Part shown: piece after piece, positions 44,966-57,015 of the stretch
How positions within the stretch are numbered: the stretch's first letter is position 1
Layout of the letters: each line of letters opens with the position of its first letter
From: Liolophura sinensis
Lineage: Eukaryota > Mollusca > Polyplacophora > Chitonida > Chitonidae
Assembly: GCF_032854445.1 (NCBI RefSeq)
Contig: NC_088302.1
Span: forward strand, 34,315,979 to 34,379,978
DNA: 64,000 nucleotides
Reading direction: 5' to 3'
Notes under the pieces: generated by a model
Told to the model about the DNA's origin: nothing
The model's database searches: none
The model's input: only the letters and a program-made list of their open reading frames with translations
Program-made: the position numbers and the translations under genes

Positions 44966-45639
44966 AACAAGAAGTTCACAAGCACTTTTAATAATATTTA
45001 ATCTAGAGAATGGCGTCTTTTTACACAGCTTTTAACATACATGTTTAGGTGGGAAATCTTTCCCATTTTGGTTGTTACAAATGGGTGAACCGTAGTCACA
45101 TGTGGGTCAAACCGCATTCTCAATATTTCTGTGACTTGATGACGTCTCAATTGCCTTTATCTAGAATAAAATCACATGTAACATTGAAAGAAATAAAGGT
45201 GGTAAGACATCAAACGTCCAGAATCCATACATTTATTTAAGGAATGATTCCAAACCCAAAAGTGGTAATTAGCATCTAACACCAGTCTTTGACAACACAA
45301 CATGATTTATGTGTACAAAAACATATGTGTTTTCCAATGTCTTAAACATTTCAGATCACTTACAAACCACCCTGTAATTCCAACAATAATCCAAATGATT
45401 GCAATCATTCTATAGCGAATTGGTGACCAGATCTTGGAGATGCGTCCATACAAGATGTGGCAATTATTCTCTAATTGTATACTCTCATAATTTTCAGTGT
45501 CCAACATTCACAGGGGTACGTCCTATTTTTTCTTAGAAATGGTCACTTAGAATCCACTTACGCAATTTCCTTTACTAAAAATATCATACCATACACTGAA
45601 TCTTGAAATTTAGCATAGGGTATTTGTGTATTTATTTAT

Positions 45640-45720
45640 TTGTTTATTTGAATGATTGGTGTTATAAGCCGTACTCAAGAATATTTCACTTATACTACGC
45701 CGGCCAGCAATATCACGTAG
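45640..45720 (-). repeat. SINE 3' end, antisense, U3: unexpanded counterpart of the U1 minisatellite
   Basis: ATTGGTGTTATAAGCCGTAC, TCAAGAATATTTCACTTATA and CTACGCCGGCCAGCAATATC. Its left and right flanks (GGGTATTTGTGTATTTATTT; AGATCCCGCTCCAAAACGTA) are the same as those of the 27-bp array in U1. Confidence 0.85.
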
Positions 45721-46092
45721 GCATAAAGAGAAAATCAGCTTAAGATAGGCTACCTTTCTAGATCCCGCTCCAAAACGTAAATTGTATAACAGAACCATAG
45801 AGTTACGTTTGCAGTTAGGTTTTAGTGAAACGGTTTGTGACGTCCTTACGTACTGATACAGAACAGCTTTTATGGACAAAAAAAAATAGTATTCAGCCAG
45901 TGTGGAACTGAAATCCTTATCCCTAGCATTTCTGGACAGCTTTTTCCCAAATGTCTGAGTCAATGAGTCTTCATCGAATAAAAATGAAAAGTACATGTTA
46001 TTGAAAGACATGAGTATGAGTAAATAATTAAACAATAAATACATGTACATCAAATGTATGTAATGTCACGACGATGGCTGTATGTGAGGGGA

Positions 46093-46348
46093 GGGGACTC
46101 CGTGGCTCATTTGGTTAGCGCGCTAGCGCAGCGTAATGACCCAGGAGTCTATCGCTGTGAGTTCAAGTCCAGCTCATGCTGGCTTACTCTCCGGCCGTAA
46201 GTGGGATGGTCTGACAGCAACCTGCGGATGGTCGTGGATTTCCCTCGGGCTGTGCCCGGTTTCCACCTACCATAATGCTGGTCGCCGTCGTATAAGCGAA
46301 ATATTCTTGAGTACGGCGTATAACACCAATCAAATAAATAAACAAATA
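46093..46348 (+). mobile_element. Family-1 SINE inserted in U3
   Basis: GGGGACTCCGTGGCTCATTT has an intact A-box region and GAGTTCAAGTCC is the B box. A 14-base internal deletion removes CTCACCAATGCGGT-like sequence. Body and AAAT tail are intact. CTGTATGTG stands on both sides (46078-46086 and 46350-46358) and only once in the empty U2 site, so the insertion is proven by comparison within the window. Confidence 0.95.
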
Positions 46349-47829
46349 CCTGTATGTGTAGAGGTTTGGCCCGATAAGTCAAATGCATTACGGTTCAATT
46401 CCTTCTTCATATCCGCTCGGCTCTGGCAGAACATAATTTATCAATAAACCCATGAAATCCTCCATGCAACTGAACCTCAATTCAATACATTTAACTCTTT
46501 ACAAAGAAAAATCTAAAATCATAAGATACAGTGTTTAGTGATCTTCCCTGTACCTTGATCAATGCGGTATATGAGCATGATAAATACTCGTCAATATCAT
46601 ATATATGTGTCAGTGGGTACACATTTGAAATCACCGAAAGGTAATTACACTGTACAATATCTGTATCCATAGACAATATTTGTTGTACTGCATAATGAAT
46701 TAAATTAGTGTAAATGTTTTATAAAGACAAAAGATGGAGTAGATCTACAAAGTTACCGTATAAGTCGCACGTACCTGCTGTAGTTATATAGTACTGATAT
46801 ACCATCTTTTTTTACACTACTTACACTTATATCTCATACGACTTACACTTAAGCCCATAGTTTATTTACACACAAATGTATTGTATCTCCAACTGCCAGC
46901 AAATAACAATGTACCGTCGCTTCTCTATAGAAATACAAGGATATCCTCTTTGAAAATACTTAAGGTAAACTCAATTTCTTTAGGCTTCTTAATATGGTAT
47001 AGACGGAATCTGGGCCATGAGCACACCCGATGTTCAAATCGATATCGTGTGCGGCAATTTCACTTTGGCAAATCGTACTTAAAGAACTTATAAGCGTAAG
47101 CAGTTTACGATAACATCAGCTATTTGATTGCATCGAGTTACAAATAAAAAAAAATTTCGATGTTTGGGGTTTTTCTTCTTGCAACATGCTTAATGACTGA
47201 GTATTTGATTTGGCAATATTTTTAATCAGGAAATGGATTTAAATTGGTTCCTGATGGTCTATCTTAACACAATAGAAAATATTATAGGCTGTCGTGACAT
47301 TAGAGATGAAACTACTGACGGTTTGCGGGCCAAGGGTCACTGAAGAAATAAAGTTAGAGAATGTAAACGCTCCTTTTTGTATTTGTCAAACCCACCGTGT
47401 AATATTTGAAGCCAAAGATAAAAATACTGAGGAATGTCCGTCGCATTGTCACTGGGGTAAACTAATTGTTATGGATGTATTTTCGGTTATAATGCAGTCA
47501 CGCAACCGAAAACACGCAAAAGTACGTGGGTAGAGAGGCTGATGTCAGATCATGCAGGGTATACAAAACAAGGCACCCACCCAGGTGTAAAACGTAACTT
47601 GACTCATTCACAGGCTATAGCAGCTTCAAATGTTAACTTAAGTAACACTCGGGTGTGCTGAATAATGTAGAAGTTTTATGTATTGGACGTTTTATCAGCC
47701 GTCCTATGGCAAACATTTCTGGGCCAGGTCATTGAGTACGATGTATTCGTTGACGGCTAGTGATTTCCTACAAATTTCATTGAAGACCATCATTAGCACA
47801 CATCATTCTCCACATGGTTTAACTTTAAC

Positions 47830-48272
47830 CTTGAGAAAGGTGTCCTACCCTGGCCTTTTTGAGAACGGAGTCCTTCAGCCTTGAGAACAGTGCAACAGCT
47901 AAGCATTTAGAAGGATGTTCTACCTAAGCCTTGAGAACAGTGTCCTAGCATATCATTTAGAACGGTGTCCTACATGTACCTTAGCCTTGAATACCGTGTC
48001 CTACCTTTGCCTTGAGAACAGTGTCCACCATAAGCATTGAGAACAGTGTCCTAGGTAAGCATTAAGAACGATGTCTTACCTAAGCCTTGAGAACGGTGTC
48101 CTGCCTAAGCCTTGAAACCGCTATCATACCTAAGCCTTGGGAACGCTGTCCTACCTATGCCTTGAGAACTGTTTCCTACATACGCATTGAGAATGATGTC
48201 CTACCTAATCCTTGATAACGGCGTCCTACCTACGCGGTGATGACGGTGTCCCACCTAAGCCTTGAGAACGGT
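47830..48272. repeat. 25-bp minisatellite in U3, about 18 copies
   Basis: Variants of CCTTGAGAACGGTGTCCTAC with CTAAG. Many units vary in the CTAAG part (CATAAGCATT, GGTAAGCATT). It ends at GAGAACGGTAGGAGACAAGG. Confidence 0.92.
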
Positions 48273-48793
48273 AGGAGACAAGGGAAAATTAAGCTCCCTT
48301 GTCTAGTGTCTGCTGAAAAAACCTGCAGTGAAACAGCTCCAGAACTGTTTATTTACTTATCAATATAATTTTCCAGAATTTTCTCTCGTACAAACAGCTC
48401 TAGGTGTAACATACAGGTATACATAGTATATTAGTGGAAGACAAGTAGTATTTAACAAGCCCAAATGGCCACTTGTGTGTCGTCGATAACTTAATGCCAC
48501 CAAGGCAACGGTGACAACTAGGTATATGGTAAAGCGTCCATACAGGACCGAGATAGTGTTGACAATGATGTTAAACCCTAAACAAGGAAAAAGATTGGAC
48601 TCTACATACGACTATTGAGCCCCTAAGGAGTAGACCAGAGGTAATTACATCGTCTAGATAGTATTCGCAACCTTACAACGTCTTCACCCAAACTTTCCTC
48701 ATTTAACTCTATATGAGTTTTTCCCAAACTCACAAAACAATATGCATCTGATGAATTGCTGTTCCAATCAGCTCTTGTCGTGCTATTAACTTA

Positions 48794-48944
48794 GGGACAA
48801 AGGAATTCGCGATTTTTTCCCGAAAATGTCCCAGTTGATAGATCGGCCCAACTGACTGGAGTGCTATAGTCGGATCGTTAATAAATCATCATATTTTCAT
48901 TATAGGGACAAGTTATTAATTTGATCAGAATTAATCTGACAAAA
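48794..48944. other. Near-invariant block 1 in U3
   Basis: It differs from U1 and U2 only at GGCCCAACTGACTGG (GGCCCAGTTGACTGG elsewhere). Confidence 0.75.
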
Positions 48945-49132
48945 TCCTTATTTGTTTCACTATTACAATTATCATCCCTGAAAAAGATGTGGAGCCGGGT
49001 TCTGGTGTGTCTGCTATGTCCCAATCAATCAAACGTACACCTCTCGTTACAGCCTACGGGTTCACGCCAAATGCCGGAATATGGGCGAGACCCTACGGAT
49101 TGCGAATTCCGGGTACATATAGAATTAACTGC
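48906..49132 (+). CDS. Candidate internal exon in U3, function unknown
   Basis: TTTTCATTATAG before it and GTAAGA after it. The frame is open; compared with U2 it has WSRVLVC, NQSNVHL and RQMPEYG. See the U1 entry. Confidence 0.25.
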
Positions 49133-49579
49133 GTAAGACTGTGTACGGCTATCTGTTGTCGCCATATGGTATACTTTATAGTGAGTCTTCCGACTGAAAA
49201 AAAAAGTCACGCCATTAGATTACATATAGCAAGTCATGTTTCATTGCCCACAAAAAGGCAACGCATGAACCAGAATCTGTTAAAACTCAGGTGATGATCA
49301 TTAAAACAATTTACGATAAAGCCTACGAACGACTAACTCCCCCACTCTCACCTCCCACCCCCGTTTCCAGGCAACATTGTAACGTGCACCATGTCTCTTC
49401 ATGCCTACTAGGTAGTGTATTTAATATCTTGTCTAAAACAAATGGAACACCTTCGAGGCTTATATGAATACAAAAAAAAATATTTCGTACTCTTAGGCCC
49501 TTTGAAAATTAATACTTATATATCTTGTGTTTTCTGTTTGTGTTTTTATAGCACGCATTTTGTCACTCCTTCTGTCATT

Positions 49580-49775
49580 AAGGAAAGGTGTATAATTAGT
49601 TATACGCAACAGCTGTTAAAGACAGAGCTGATTGTCCTCTGACCTTTTCGGTGAGAATTATGCAGACTCAAGGGAATGATACGCGGCGAACGGTGATACG
49701 CTGGGGCTTAGAAGCTGTCTCTTAGGCAAGAGAAGACTTAAAACAGACTTATCCAGATGCATGTGCTAACCGCGA
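49580..49775. other. Near-invariant block 2 in U3
   Basis: Same palindromes and GATACGCGGCGAACGGTGAT as in the other units. Confidence 0.6.
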
Positions 49776-50117
49776 GCACGTATAATCGCGCAAGATATGC
49801 CGGCTGTGATGTTTAAAATCGATAGCCCGAAGACGGAAATTGTCATCAGTCTAAAGAAAATAAATTCGTCCGCAACACACACAGCCCGAATCTTTGCTCA
49901 AGTGCTCTCTGTGTTTTGTTATACATTAATAACATCAATCATAAGGCTTAAATGACAGCCAAATGTGCAAAATTTTGCCCTGTCTACACAGATAATTGGA
50001 GAAATTCTTCAATGGAATAATTTAAGAACGCAGGCGGTTATTTTGTTTTATCCACCAGATTATTAAATTTTTCCCTGTTCACAAGTATTTACACTTAGAA
50101 TATATTTGTACCTAACT

Positions 50118-50345
50118 AAGCACCTCAGTGAGTAAGGTATAGAAACTATAGCATTCAGTTATTATCCCTATCTGCGCTCGCTCTGAGTTGAAATCCACCT
50201 CATCCTGGTTTTCTCACCATCCGTATGTGAGAAGATCTAATGATGGTTGTGGGGTTTCCCAGGGCTTTGTGTGCTTTCCGTTGTAAAAGTTAATATCCCT
50301 AAATACGGCGTAAAGCACTATTGAAATAAATCAAATAAATCAATC
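50118..50345 (+). repeat. Old SINE shared by all units, U3 copy
   Basis: CACCTCAGTGAGTAAGGTAT, CTCACCATCCGTATGTGAGA and AAATACGGCGTAAAGCAC. Confidence 0.75.
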
Positions 50346-50479
50346 AGCCATTTGCAAGGAATTTGTACATAACGCGTTCTTACTCTTCGAAGAGATCGTC
50401 GTCGATAGCATGGCCGCTTGCACAGTCGTACGATCGCTGAAAACAACTGAATTTCTATTAACAAGAACAGGTGTCTAAC

Positions 50480-50740
50480 TTTGTATCTCTTTTGCATAAT
50501 TTTGTCTAAGCCATCATGTTAGAGGGTGTGTATAAAAATGTTTCTACTTACATCAATTTACATCAATATTTACAAAAAGCCTTACAGAGGTAAATTGATA
50601 AAGACCGCATTTCAACGGTTACATGTGACCATCTGCCAATTACTACACTGTCGTCGCTGCTATGGTGTTACTTTCTGTGCTGTAGTCTTTAATATTGCAT
50701 GTCACACGTGTGAAAGTTCCCGTTTCATCAACACGTAAAA
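50480..50740 (+). repeat. Dispersed repeat R, U3 copy
   Basis: ATCATGTTAGAGGGTGTGTA and ATGTGACCATCTGCCAATTA as in U2. Confidence 0.7.
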
Positions 50741-50869
50741 CTGACAAACAGCGTGTCAGTGATAAATCTAAATAATAACAAATCTGCCCGAGCGGTGTAG
50801 TCTGTTGTTGTTTGGCGCATGTAAAGCATCATTGTTTCGTAAAGTTGTGCTCGTAAAGCAAAGATGTAT

Positions 50870-50990
50870 TTATCTATTTATTTGATTAGAATTTAACCTG
50901 TTCAATCGGTCCTTATTCTTTCACTTATGGAACGGCGGCCGGCATCAAACCGCGAGGAAACTGGGTAGTGACATTCCCACGCACGATACA
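50870..50990 (-). repeat. Old antisense SINE shared by all units, U3 copy
   Basis: TTTCACTTATGGAACGGCGG and CCGGCATCAAACCGCGAGGA. Confidence 0.7.
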
Positions 50991-51654
50991 AACAAGTAGT
51001 TCACAAGCACTTTTAATAATATTTAATCTAGAGAATGGCGTCTTTTTACACAGCTTTTAACATACATGTTTAGGTGGGAAATATTACCCATTTTGGTTCT
51101 TACAAATGGGTGAACCGTAGTCACATGTGGGTCAAACCGCATTTTCAGTATTTCTGTGACGTGATGACGTCACAATTGCTTTTATCTAGAATAATATCAC
51201 ATGTAACATTGTCAAAAGAAAAGGTGGTAGGACATCAAACGTCCAGAATCCATCCATTTATTTATGGAATGATTCCAAACCCAAAAGTGGTAATTAGCAT
51301 CTAACACCAGTCTTTGACAACACAACATGATATATGTGCACAAATACATATGTGTTTTCCAATGTCCTAAACATTTCAGATCACTTACAAACCACCCTGT
51401 AATTCCAACAATAATCATGGAATATTCCAAATGATTGCAATCATTCGATAGCGAATTGGTGACCAGATCTTGGAGATGCGTCCATACAGGATGTGGCAAT
51501 TATACTCTAATTGTATACTCTCATAATTTTCAGTGTCCAACATTCACAGGGGCACGTTCCATTTTTTCTTAGAAATGGTCACTTAGAATCCACTTACGCA
51601 ATTTCCTTTACTAAAAATATCATACCATACACTGAATCTTGAATTTTAGCATAG

Positions 51655-51755
51655 GGTATTTGTGTATTTATTTATTTGTTTATTTGAATGATTGGTGTTA
51701 TAGGCCGTACTGAAGAATATTTCACTTATACTGCGCCGGCCAGCATTATCATGTA
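51655..51755 (-). repeat. SINE 3' end, antisense, U4
   Basis: GATTGGTGTTATAGGCCGTA, CTGAAGAATATTTCACTTAT and GCCGGCCAGCATTATCATGT. Unexpanded counterpart of the U1 27-bp array, as in U3. Confidence 0.85.
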
Positions 51756-52013
51756 GGCACAAAGAGAAAATCAGCTTAAGATAGGCTAGCTTTCTAGATC
51801 CCACTCCAAAACGTAAATTGTATACCAGAACCATAGAGTTACGTTTACAGTTAGGTTTTAGTGAAACGGTTTGTGACGCCCTTACGTACTGATACAGAAC
51901 AGCTTTTATGGACTAAAAAAATAGTATTCAGCCAGTGTGGAACTGAAATCATTATCCCTAGCATTTCTGGACAGCTTTTTCCCGAATGTCTGAGTCAATG
52001 AGTCTTGAGTTGG

Positions 52014-52246
52014 TTAGCGCGTTAGGGCAGCGTAATGACCCAGGAGTCTCTCACTGTGAGTCCAAGTCCAGCTCATGCTGGCTTACTCTCCGGCCGTAAG
52101 TGGGATGGTCTGACAGCAACCTGCGGATGGTCGTGGGTTTCCCTCGGGCTGTGCCCGGTTTCCACCAACTATAATGCTGGTCACCGTCGTATAAGCGAAA
52201 TATTCTTGAGTACGGCGTATAACACCAATCAAATAAATAAATAAAT
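52014..52246 (+). mobile_element. Family-1 SINE in U4, head truncated by deletion
   Basis: It starts within the A-box region (TTGGTTAGCGCGTTAGGGCA); the B box is GAGTCCAAGTCC. The rest matches the U3 insertion, including the following CTGTATGTGTAGAGG. It descends from the same insertion as the U3 copy, and the left target repeat was lost with the deletion. Confidence 0.92.
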
Positions 52247-53739
52247 ACCTGTATGTGTAGAGGTTTGGCCAGATAAGTCAAATGCATTACGGTTCAATTC
52301 CTTCTTCATATCCGCTCGGCTCTGGCAGAACATGACTTATCAATAAACCCATAAAATCCTCCATGCAACTGAACCTCAATTCAATACATTTAACTCTTTA
52401 CAAAGAAAAATCTAAAATCATAAGATACAGTGTTTAGTGATCTTCCCTGTACCTTGATCAATGCAGTATATGAGCATGATGAATACTCGTAAATATCATG
52501 TACATGTGTCAGTGGGTACAGAGTTGAAATCACCGAAAGGTAATTACACTGTACAATATCTGTATCCATAGACAATATTTGTTGTACTGCATAATGAATT
52601 AAATTAGTGTAAGTGTTTTATAAAGACAAAAGATGGAGTAGATCTACAAAGTTACCGTATAAGTCGCATGTACCTGCTGTAGCTATATAGTGCTGATATA
52701 CCATTTTATTTTACACTACTTACACTTATATCTCATACGACTTACACTTAAGCCCATAGTTTATTTACAGACAAATGTATTGTATCTCCAACTGCCAGCA
52801 AATAACAATGTACCGTTGCTTCTCTATAGAAATACAAGGATATCCTCTTTGAAAATACTTAAGGTAAACTCAATTTTTTTAGGCTTCTTAATATGGTACA
52901 GACGGAATCTGGGCCATGAGCACACCCCATGTTCAAATCGATATCGTGTGCGGCAATTTCACTTTGGCAAATCGTACTTAAAGAACTTATAAGCGTAAGC
53001 AGTTTACGATAACATCAGCTATTTGATTGCATCGAGTTACAAATAAAAAAAAATTTCGATGTTTGGGGTTTTTCTTCTTGCAACATGCTTAATGACTGAG
53101 TATTTGATTTGGCAATATTTTTAATCAGGAAATGGATTTAAATTGGCTCCTGATGGTCTATCTTAACACAATAGAAAATATTATAGGCTGTCGTGACATT
53201 AGAGATGAAACTACTGACGGTTTGCGGACCAAGGGTCACTGAAGAAATAAAGTTAGGGAATGTAAACGCTCCTTTTTGTATTTGTCAAACCCACCGTGTA
53301 AAATTTGAAGCCAAAGAAAAAAATACTGAGGAATGTCCGTCGCATTGTCACCTGGGGTAAACTAATTGTTATGGATGTATTTTCGGTTATAATGCAGTCA
53401 CGCAACCGAAAACACGCAAAAGTACGTGGGTACAGAGGCTGATGTCATATCATGTAGGGTATACAAAACAAGGCACCCAACCCAGGTGTAAAACGTAACT
53501 TGACTCATTCACAGGCTATAGCAGCTTCAAATGTTAACTTAAGTAACGCTCGGGTGTGCTGAATAATGTAGAAGTTTTATGTATTGGACGTTTTATCAGC
53601 CGTCCTACGGCAAACATTTCTGCTACAAACTGAGCCAGGTCATTGAGTACGATGTATTCGTTGACGGCTAGTGATCTCCTACAAATTTCATTGAAGACCA
53701 TCTTTAGCACACGTCATTCTCCACATGGAGAATTCAACT

Positions 53740-54163
53740 TTAGCCTTGAGAAAGGTGTCCTACCCTGGCCTTGAGAACGGAGTTCTCCAGCCTTGAGAAC
53801 AGTGTAACAGCTAAGCATTTAGAAGCGTGTCCTACCTAAGCCTTGAGAACAGTGTCCTAGCATATCATTTAGAACGGTGTCCTACATGTATCTTAGCCTT
53901 GAAAACGGTGTCCTATCTTTGCCTTGAGAACAGTGTCCTCCATAAGCATTGAGAACAGTGTCCTAGGTAAGCATTAAGAACCATGTCCAACCTAAGCCTT
54001 GAAACCGCTATCATACCTAAGCCTTGGGAACGCTGTCCTACCTATGCCTTGAGAACTGTTTCCTACATACGCATTGAGAATGATGTCCTACCTAAGCCTT
54101 GATAACGGCGTCCTACCTACGCGGTGATGACGGTGTCCCACCTAAGCCTTGAGAACGGTAGGA
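53740..54163. repeat. 25-bp minisatellite in U4, about 17 copies
   Basis: The unit order largely follows U3, with one or two units missing after CCATGTCCAACCTAAGCC. So the array was duplicated as a whole and then changed by small deletions. Confidence 0.92.
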
Positions 54164-54705
54164 GACAAGGGAAAATTAAGCTCCCTTGTCTAGTGTCTGC
54201 TGAAAAAACCTGCAGTGAAACAGCTCCAGAACTGTTTATTTACTTATCTATGTATTAATTGTTGTTTAACACCTTATTCCAGAATTTTCTCTCGTACAAA
54301 CAGCCCTAGGTGTAACATACAGGTATACATAGTATATTAGTGGAAGGCAAGTAGTATTTAACAAGCCCAAACAGCCACTTGTGTGTCGTCGATAACCTAA
54401 TGCCACCAAGGCCCTAACAACGGTGACAACCAGGTATATGGTAAAGCGTCCATACAGGACCGAAATAGTGTTGACAATGACGTTGAACCCTAAACAAGGA
54501 AAAAGATTGGACTCTACATACGACTATTGAGCCCGTAAGGAGTATACCAGAGGTAATTACATCGTCTAGATAGTATTCGCAACGTTACAACGTCTTCATC
54601 CAAACTTTCCTCATTTAACTCTATATGAGTTTTTCCCAAACTCACAAAACAATATGCATCAGATGAATTGCTGTTCCAATCAGCCCATGTCGTGCTATTA
54701 ACTTA

Positions 54706-54856
54706 GGGACAAAGGAATTCGCGATTTTTTCCCGAAAATGTCCCAGTTGATAGATCGGCCCAGTTGACTGGAGTGTTATAGTCGGATCGTTAATAAATCA
54801 TCATATTTTCATTATAGGGACAAGTTATTAATTTGATCAGAATTAATCTGACAAAA
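54706..54856. other. Near-invariant block 1 in U4
   Basis: One difference is seen (GAGTGTTATAGTCGG against GAGTGCTATAGTCGG). Confidence 0.75.
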
Positions 54857-55044
54857 TCCTTATTTGTTTCACTATTACAATTATCATCCCTGAAAAAGAT
54901 GTGGAGCTGGGTTCTGGTATGTCTGCTATGTCCCAATCAATCAGACGTACACCTCTCGTTACAGCCTGCAGGTTCACGCCAAATGCCGGAATATGGGCGA
55001 GACCCTACGGATTGCGAATTCCGGGTACATATAGAATTAACTGC
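54818..55044 (+). pseudogene. Candidate exon in U4 with altered donor
   Basis: The acceptor side is as in other units, but the donor reads GCAAGA in place of GTAAGA, so the frame also continues through it (86-codon frame 54833-55093). GC donors exist but are rare; if the exon is real, this copy may be impaired. Confidence 0.25.
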
Positions 55045-55496
55045 GCAAGACTGTGTACGGCTATCTGTTGTCGCTATATGGTATACTGTATAGTGAGTTT
55101 TCCGATTAAAAAAATGACATAATTAGATTAATAAAAGTTAACGAAGTAACATATAGCAAGTCATTTTTCATTGTCCCTAAAAAGGCAACACATGAACCAG
55201 AATCTGTTAAAACTCAGGTGACCATTAAGCAATTTACGATGAAGTCTAGGGACGACTAACTCCCCCACCCTCACCTTCCACCCCCGTTTTCAGGCACCAT
55301 ACAACATTGTAACGTGCACCATATCTCTTGATGCCTACCCAGTAGTGTATTTAATATCTTGTCTGAAACACATGGAACACCTTCGAAACTTATATCACTA
55401 TAAAAAAAAATATTTCGTACTCTTAGGTCCTTTGAAGATTTTACGTGTTTTCTGTGTGTTTTTATAGCACGCATTTTGTAAGTCGTTCTTTCATTG

Positions 55497-55690
55497 AGGA
55501 AAGGTGTATAATTAGTTATACGCAACAGCTGTTAAAGACAGAGCTGATTGTCCTCTGACCTTTTCGGTGAGAATTATGCAGACTCAAGGGAATGATACGC
55601 GGCGAACGGTGATACGCTGGGGCTTAGTTGCCATCTCTTGGGCAATAGAAGATTTAAAACAGACTTATCCAAATGCATGTACTAACCGCG
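55497..55690. other. Near-invariant block 2 in U4
   Basis: GTATAATTAGTTATACGC, AACAGCTGTT and GATACGCGGCGAACGGTGAT are retained. The right part (TTGCCATCTCTTGGGCAATA) is more changed than in the other units. Confidence 0.6.
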
Positions 55691-56039
55691 AGCCTGTATA
55701 ATCGCGCAAAATATGCCGGCTGTGATGTTTAAAATCGATAGCTCGAAGACGGAAATTGTCATCAGTCTAAAGAAAATAAATGTTTCCGTAACACGCTAGT
55801 AGGTAAGCCCGAACCTTTGCTCAAGTGCTCTCTGTGTTTTGTTATACATTAATAACACCAATCATAAGGCTTAAATGACAGCCAAATGTGCAAAATTTCG
55901 CCCTGTCTACACTGATAATTGGCGAAAATCTTCAATGGGATAATTTAAGAACGCAGGCGATGATTTTATTTTATCCACCAGATTATTAAATTTTCCCCTG
56001 TTCACAAATATTTACACTTAGAATGTACTGGCTCCTAAC

Positions 56040-56250
56040 TGAGCAGTGAGTGAGATGTAGAAAGTATAATATCCAATTACCATCTCTATCTGCGGTTACT
56101 GTGAGTTCGAATCCAGCTCATGCTGCTGGAAGGTCTTGCAGTAACCTAATGATGGTTGTGGGTTTTCCCAGGGCTTTGTGAGCTTTCCTTCGTAAAAGTT
56201 AATATTCTTGAATACGGCGTAAAGCACTATTAAAATAAATCAAATAAATT
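56040..56250 (+). repeat. Old SINE shared by all units, U4 copy
   Basis: GTGAGTTCGAATCCAGCTCA retains a better B box than the other units. It ends with TTGAATACGGCGTAAAGCAC. Confidence 0.75.
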
Positions 56251-56384
56251 AATCAGCCATTTGCAAGGAATTTGTAGATTACACGTTCTCATTGTTGGAG
56301 GGTGCCTTGGGCCGATAACAAAGCCAGTTGCGCAATCGTACGTTCGCTAAAAACTACTCGATTTCCATCAATAAGGGCTGGTGT

Positions 56385-56640
56385 CTAATTTTGTATCATT
56401 TTTGCATAATTTTGTCTAAGCCATCATGTTAGAGGGTGTGTATACAAATGCTCATACTTAAGAAATAGCATCAACAGTTAGAAAGAAACCCTACAGAGCT
56501 AACTTGACATGAGGCTGCGTTTCACCGGTTATGTGTGAGCATCTGCCAATTACTACACTGTTGTCGCTGCTATGGTGTTACTTTCTGTGTTGTAGTCTTT
56601 AATATTGCATGTCACACGAGTGAAAGTTCTTCGTTAACTT
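56385..56640 (+). repeat. Dispersed repeat R, U4 copy
   Basis: CATCATGTTAGAGGGTGTGT and CATCTGCCAATTACTACACT with TTGTCGCTGCTATGG. Confidence 0.7.
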
Positions 56641-56799
56641 GCGGAAAGTCGTACATGTTTCTTCTACTGACAAAAACCTGACAAACAGAGCGTAAATGAT
56701 AAATCTAAAGAACAACAAGTCTGCCCCAGCGGTGTAGTCTTTTATTCCTTTTTGCATGTAATGTGTCATTGTTTCTGACAAGTTATGCTCGTAAAGCAA

Positions 56800-56915
56800 A
56801 GAAGTATTTATGTATTTAGGCCGTACTATTTCACTATATTACTTTATTTATGGGACGGCGGCAAGCATTATGCTGCGAGGAAACCGTGCAGAGACATTCT
56901 CACGCACGATACAAA
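56800..56915 (-). repeat. Old antisense SINE shared by all units, U4 copy
   Basis: GGGACGGCGGCAAGCATTAT and GCTGCGAGGAAACCGTGCAG. Confidence 0.65.
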
Positions 56916-57015
56916 CAAGTAGTTCACACCATTGGTGGTATTAACGCTGGAGAATGGCATGTCTTTACAAAGCTGTGAAAAGACATGTTAAGGTTGGAAA
57001 TCTTACCCATTTTGG

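Larger units (their letters stand above)
39691..45134. repeat. Tandem unit U2 (about 5.4 kb)
   Basis: Very similar to U3 and U4 along most of its length. It lacks the SINE insertion of U3/U4 (empty site at about 40,497) and keeps about 0.65 kb (40.58-41.22 kb) that they lost. It has itself lost about 0.8 kb between CACCTGGGG and TCCTACCTAAG, which removed nearly all of the 25-bp minisatellite. A segment at 39.97-40.14 kb including an antisense SINE head is unique to it. Confidence 0.9.
45135..51162. repeat. Tandem unit U3 (about 6.0 kb)
   Basis: Closest to U4. Both have the SINE at 46.1/52.0 kb, the 0.65-kb deletion after GGCTCTGGCAGAACAT and a long 25-bp minisatellite. It carries short frames also present in U4 (for example 46881-47093, with WYRRNLGHEH and NRYRVRQFHFGKSYL). 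The same frame is readable in U1 near 36.08-36.17 kb with several substitutions until a stop, which could be a remnant of coding sequence. Confidence 0.92.
51163..57015. repeat. Tandem unit U4 (about 5.9 kb), last of the array
   Basis: It begins at TGATGACGTCACAATTGCTT and follows U3 closely. It ends in GGAAATCTTACCCATTTTGG, after which the sequence is unique. About 130 bases before its SINE are deleted, together with the SINE's first 20 bases (GAGTCTT joined to GAGTTGGTTAGCG). Its last kilobase, from about 56.0 kb, is more diverged from U3 than the rest. Confidence 0.9.
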
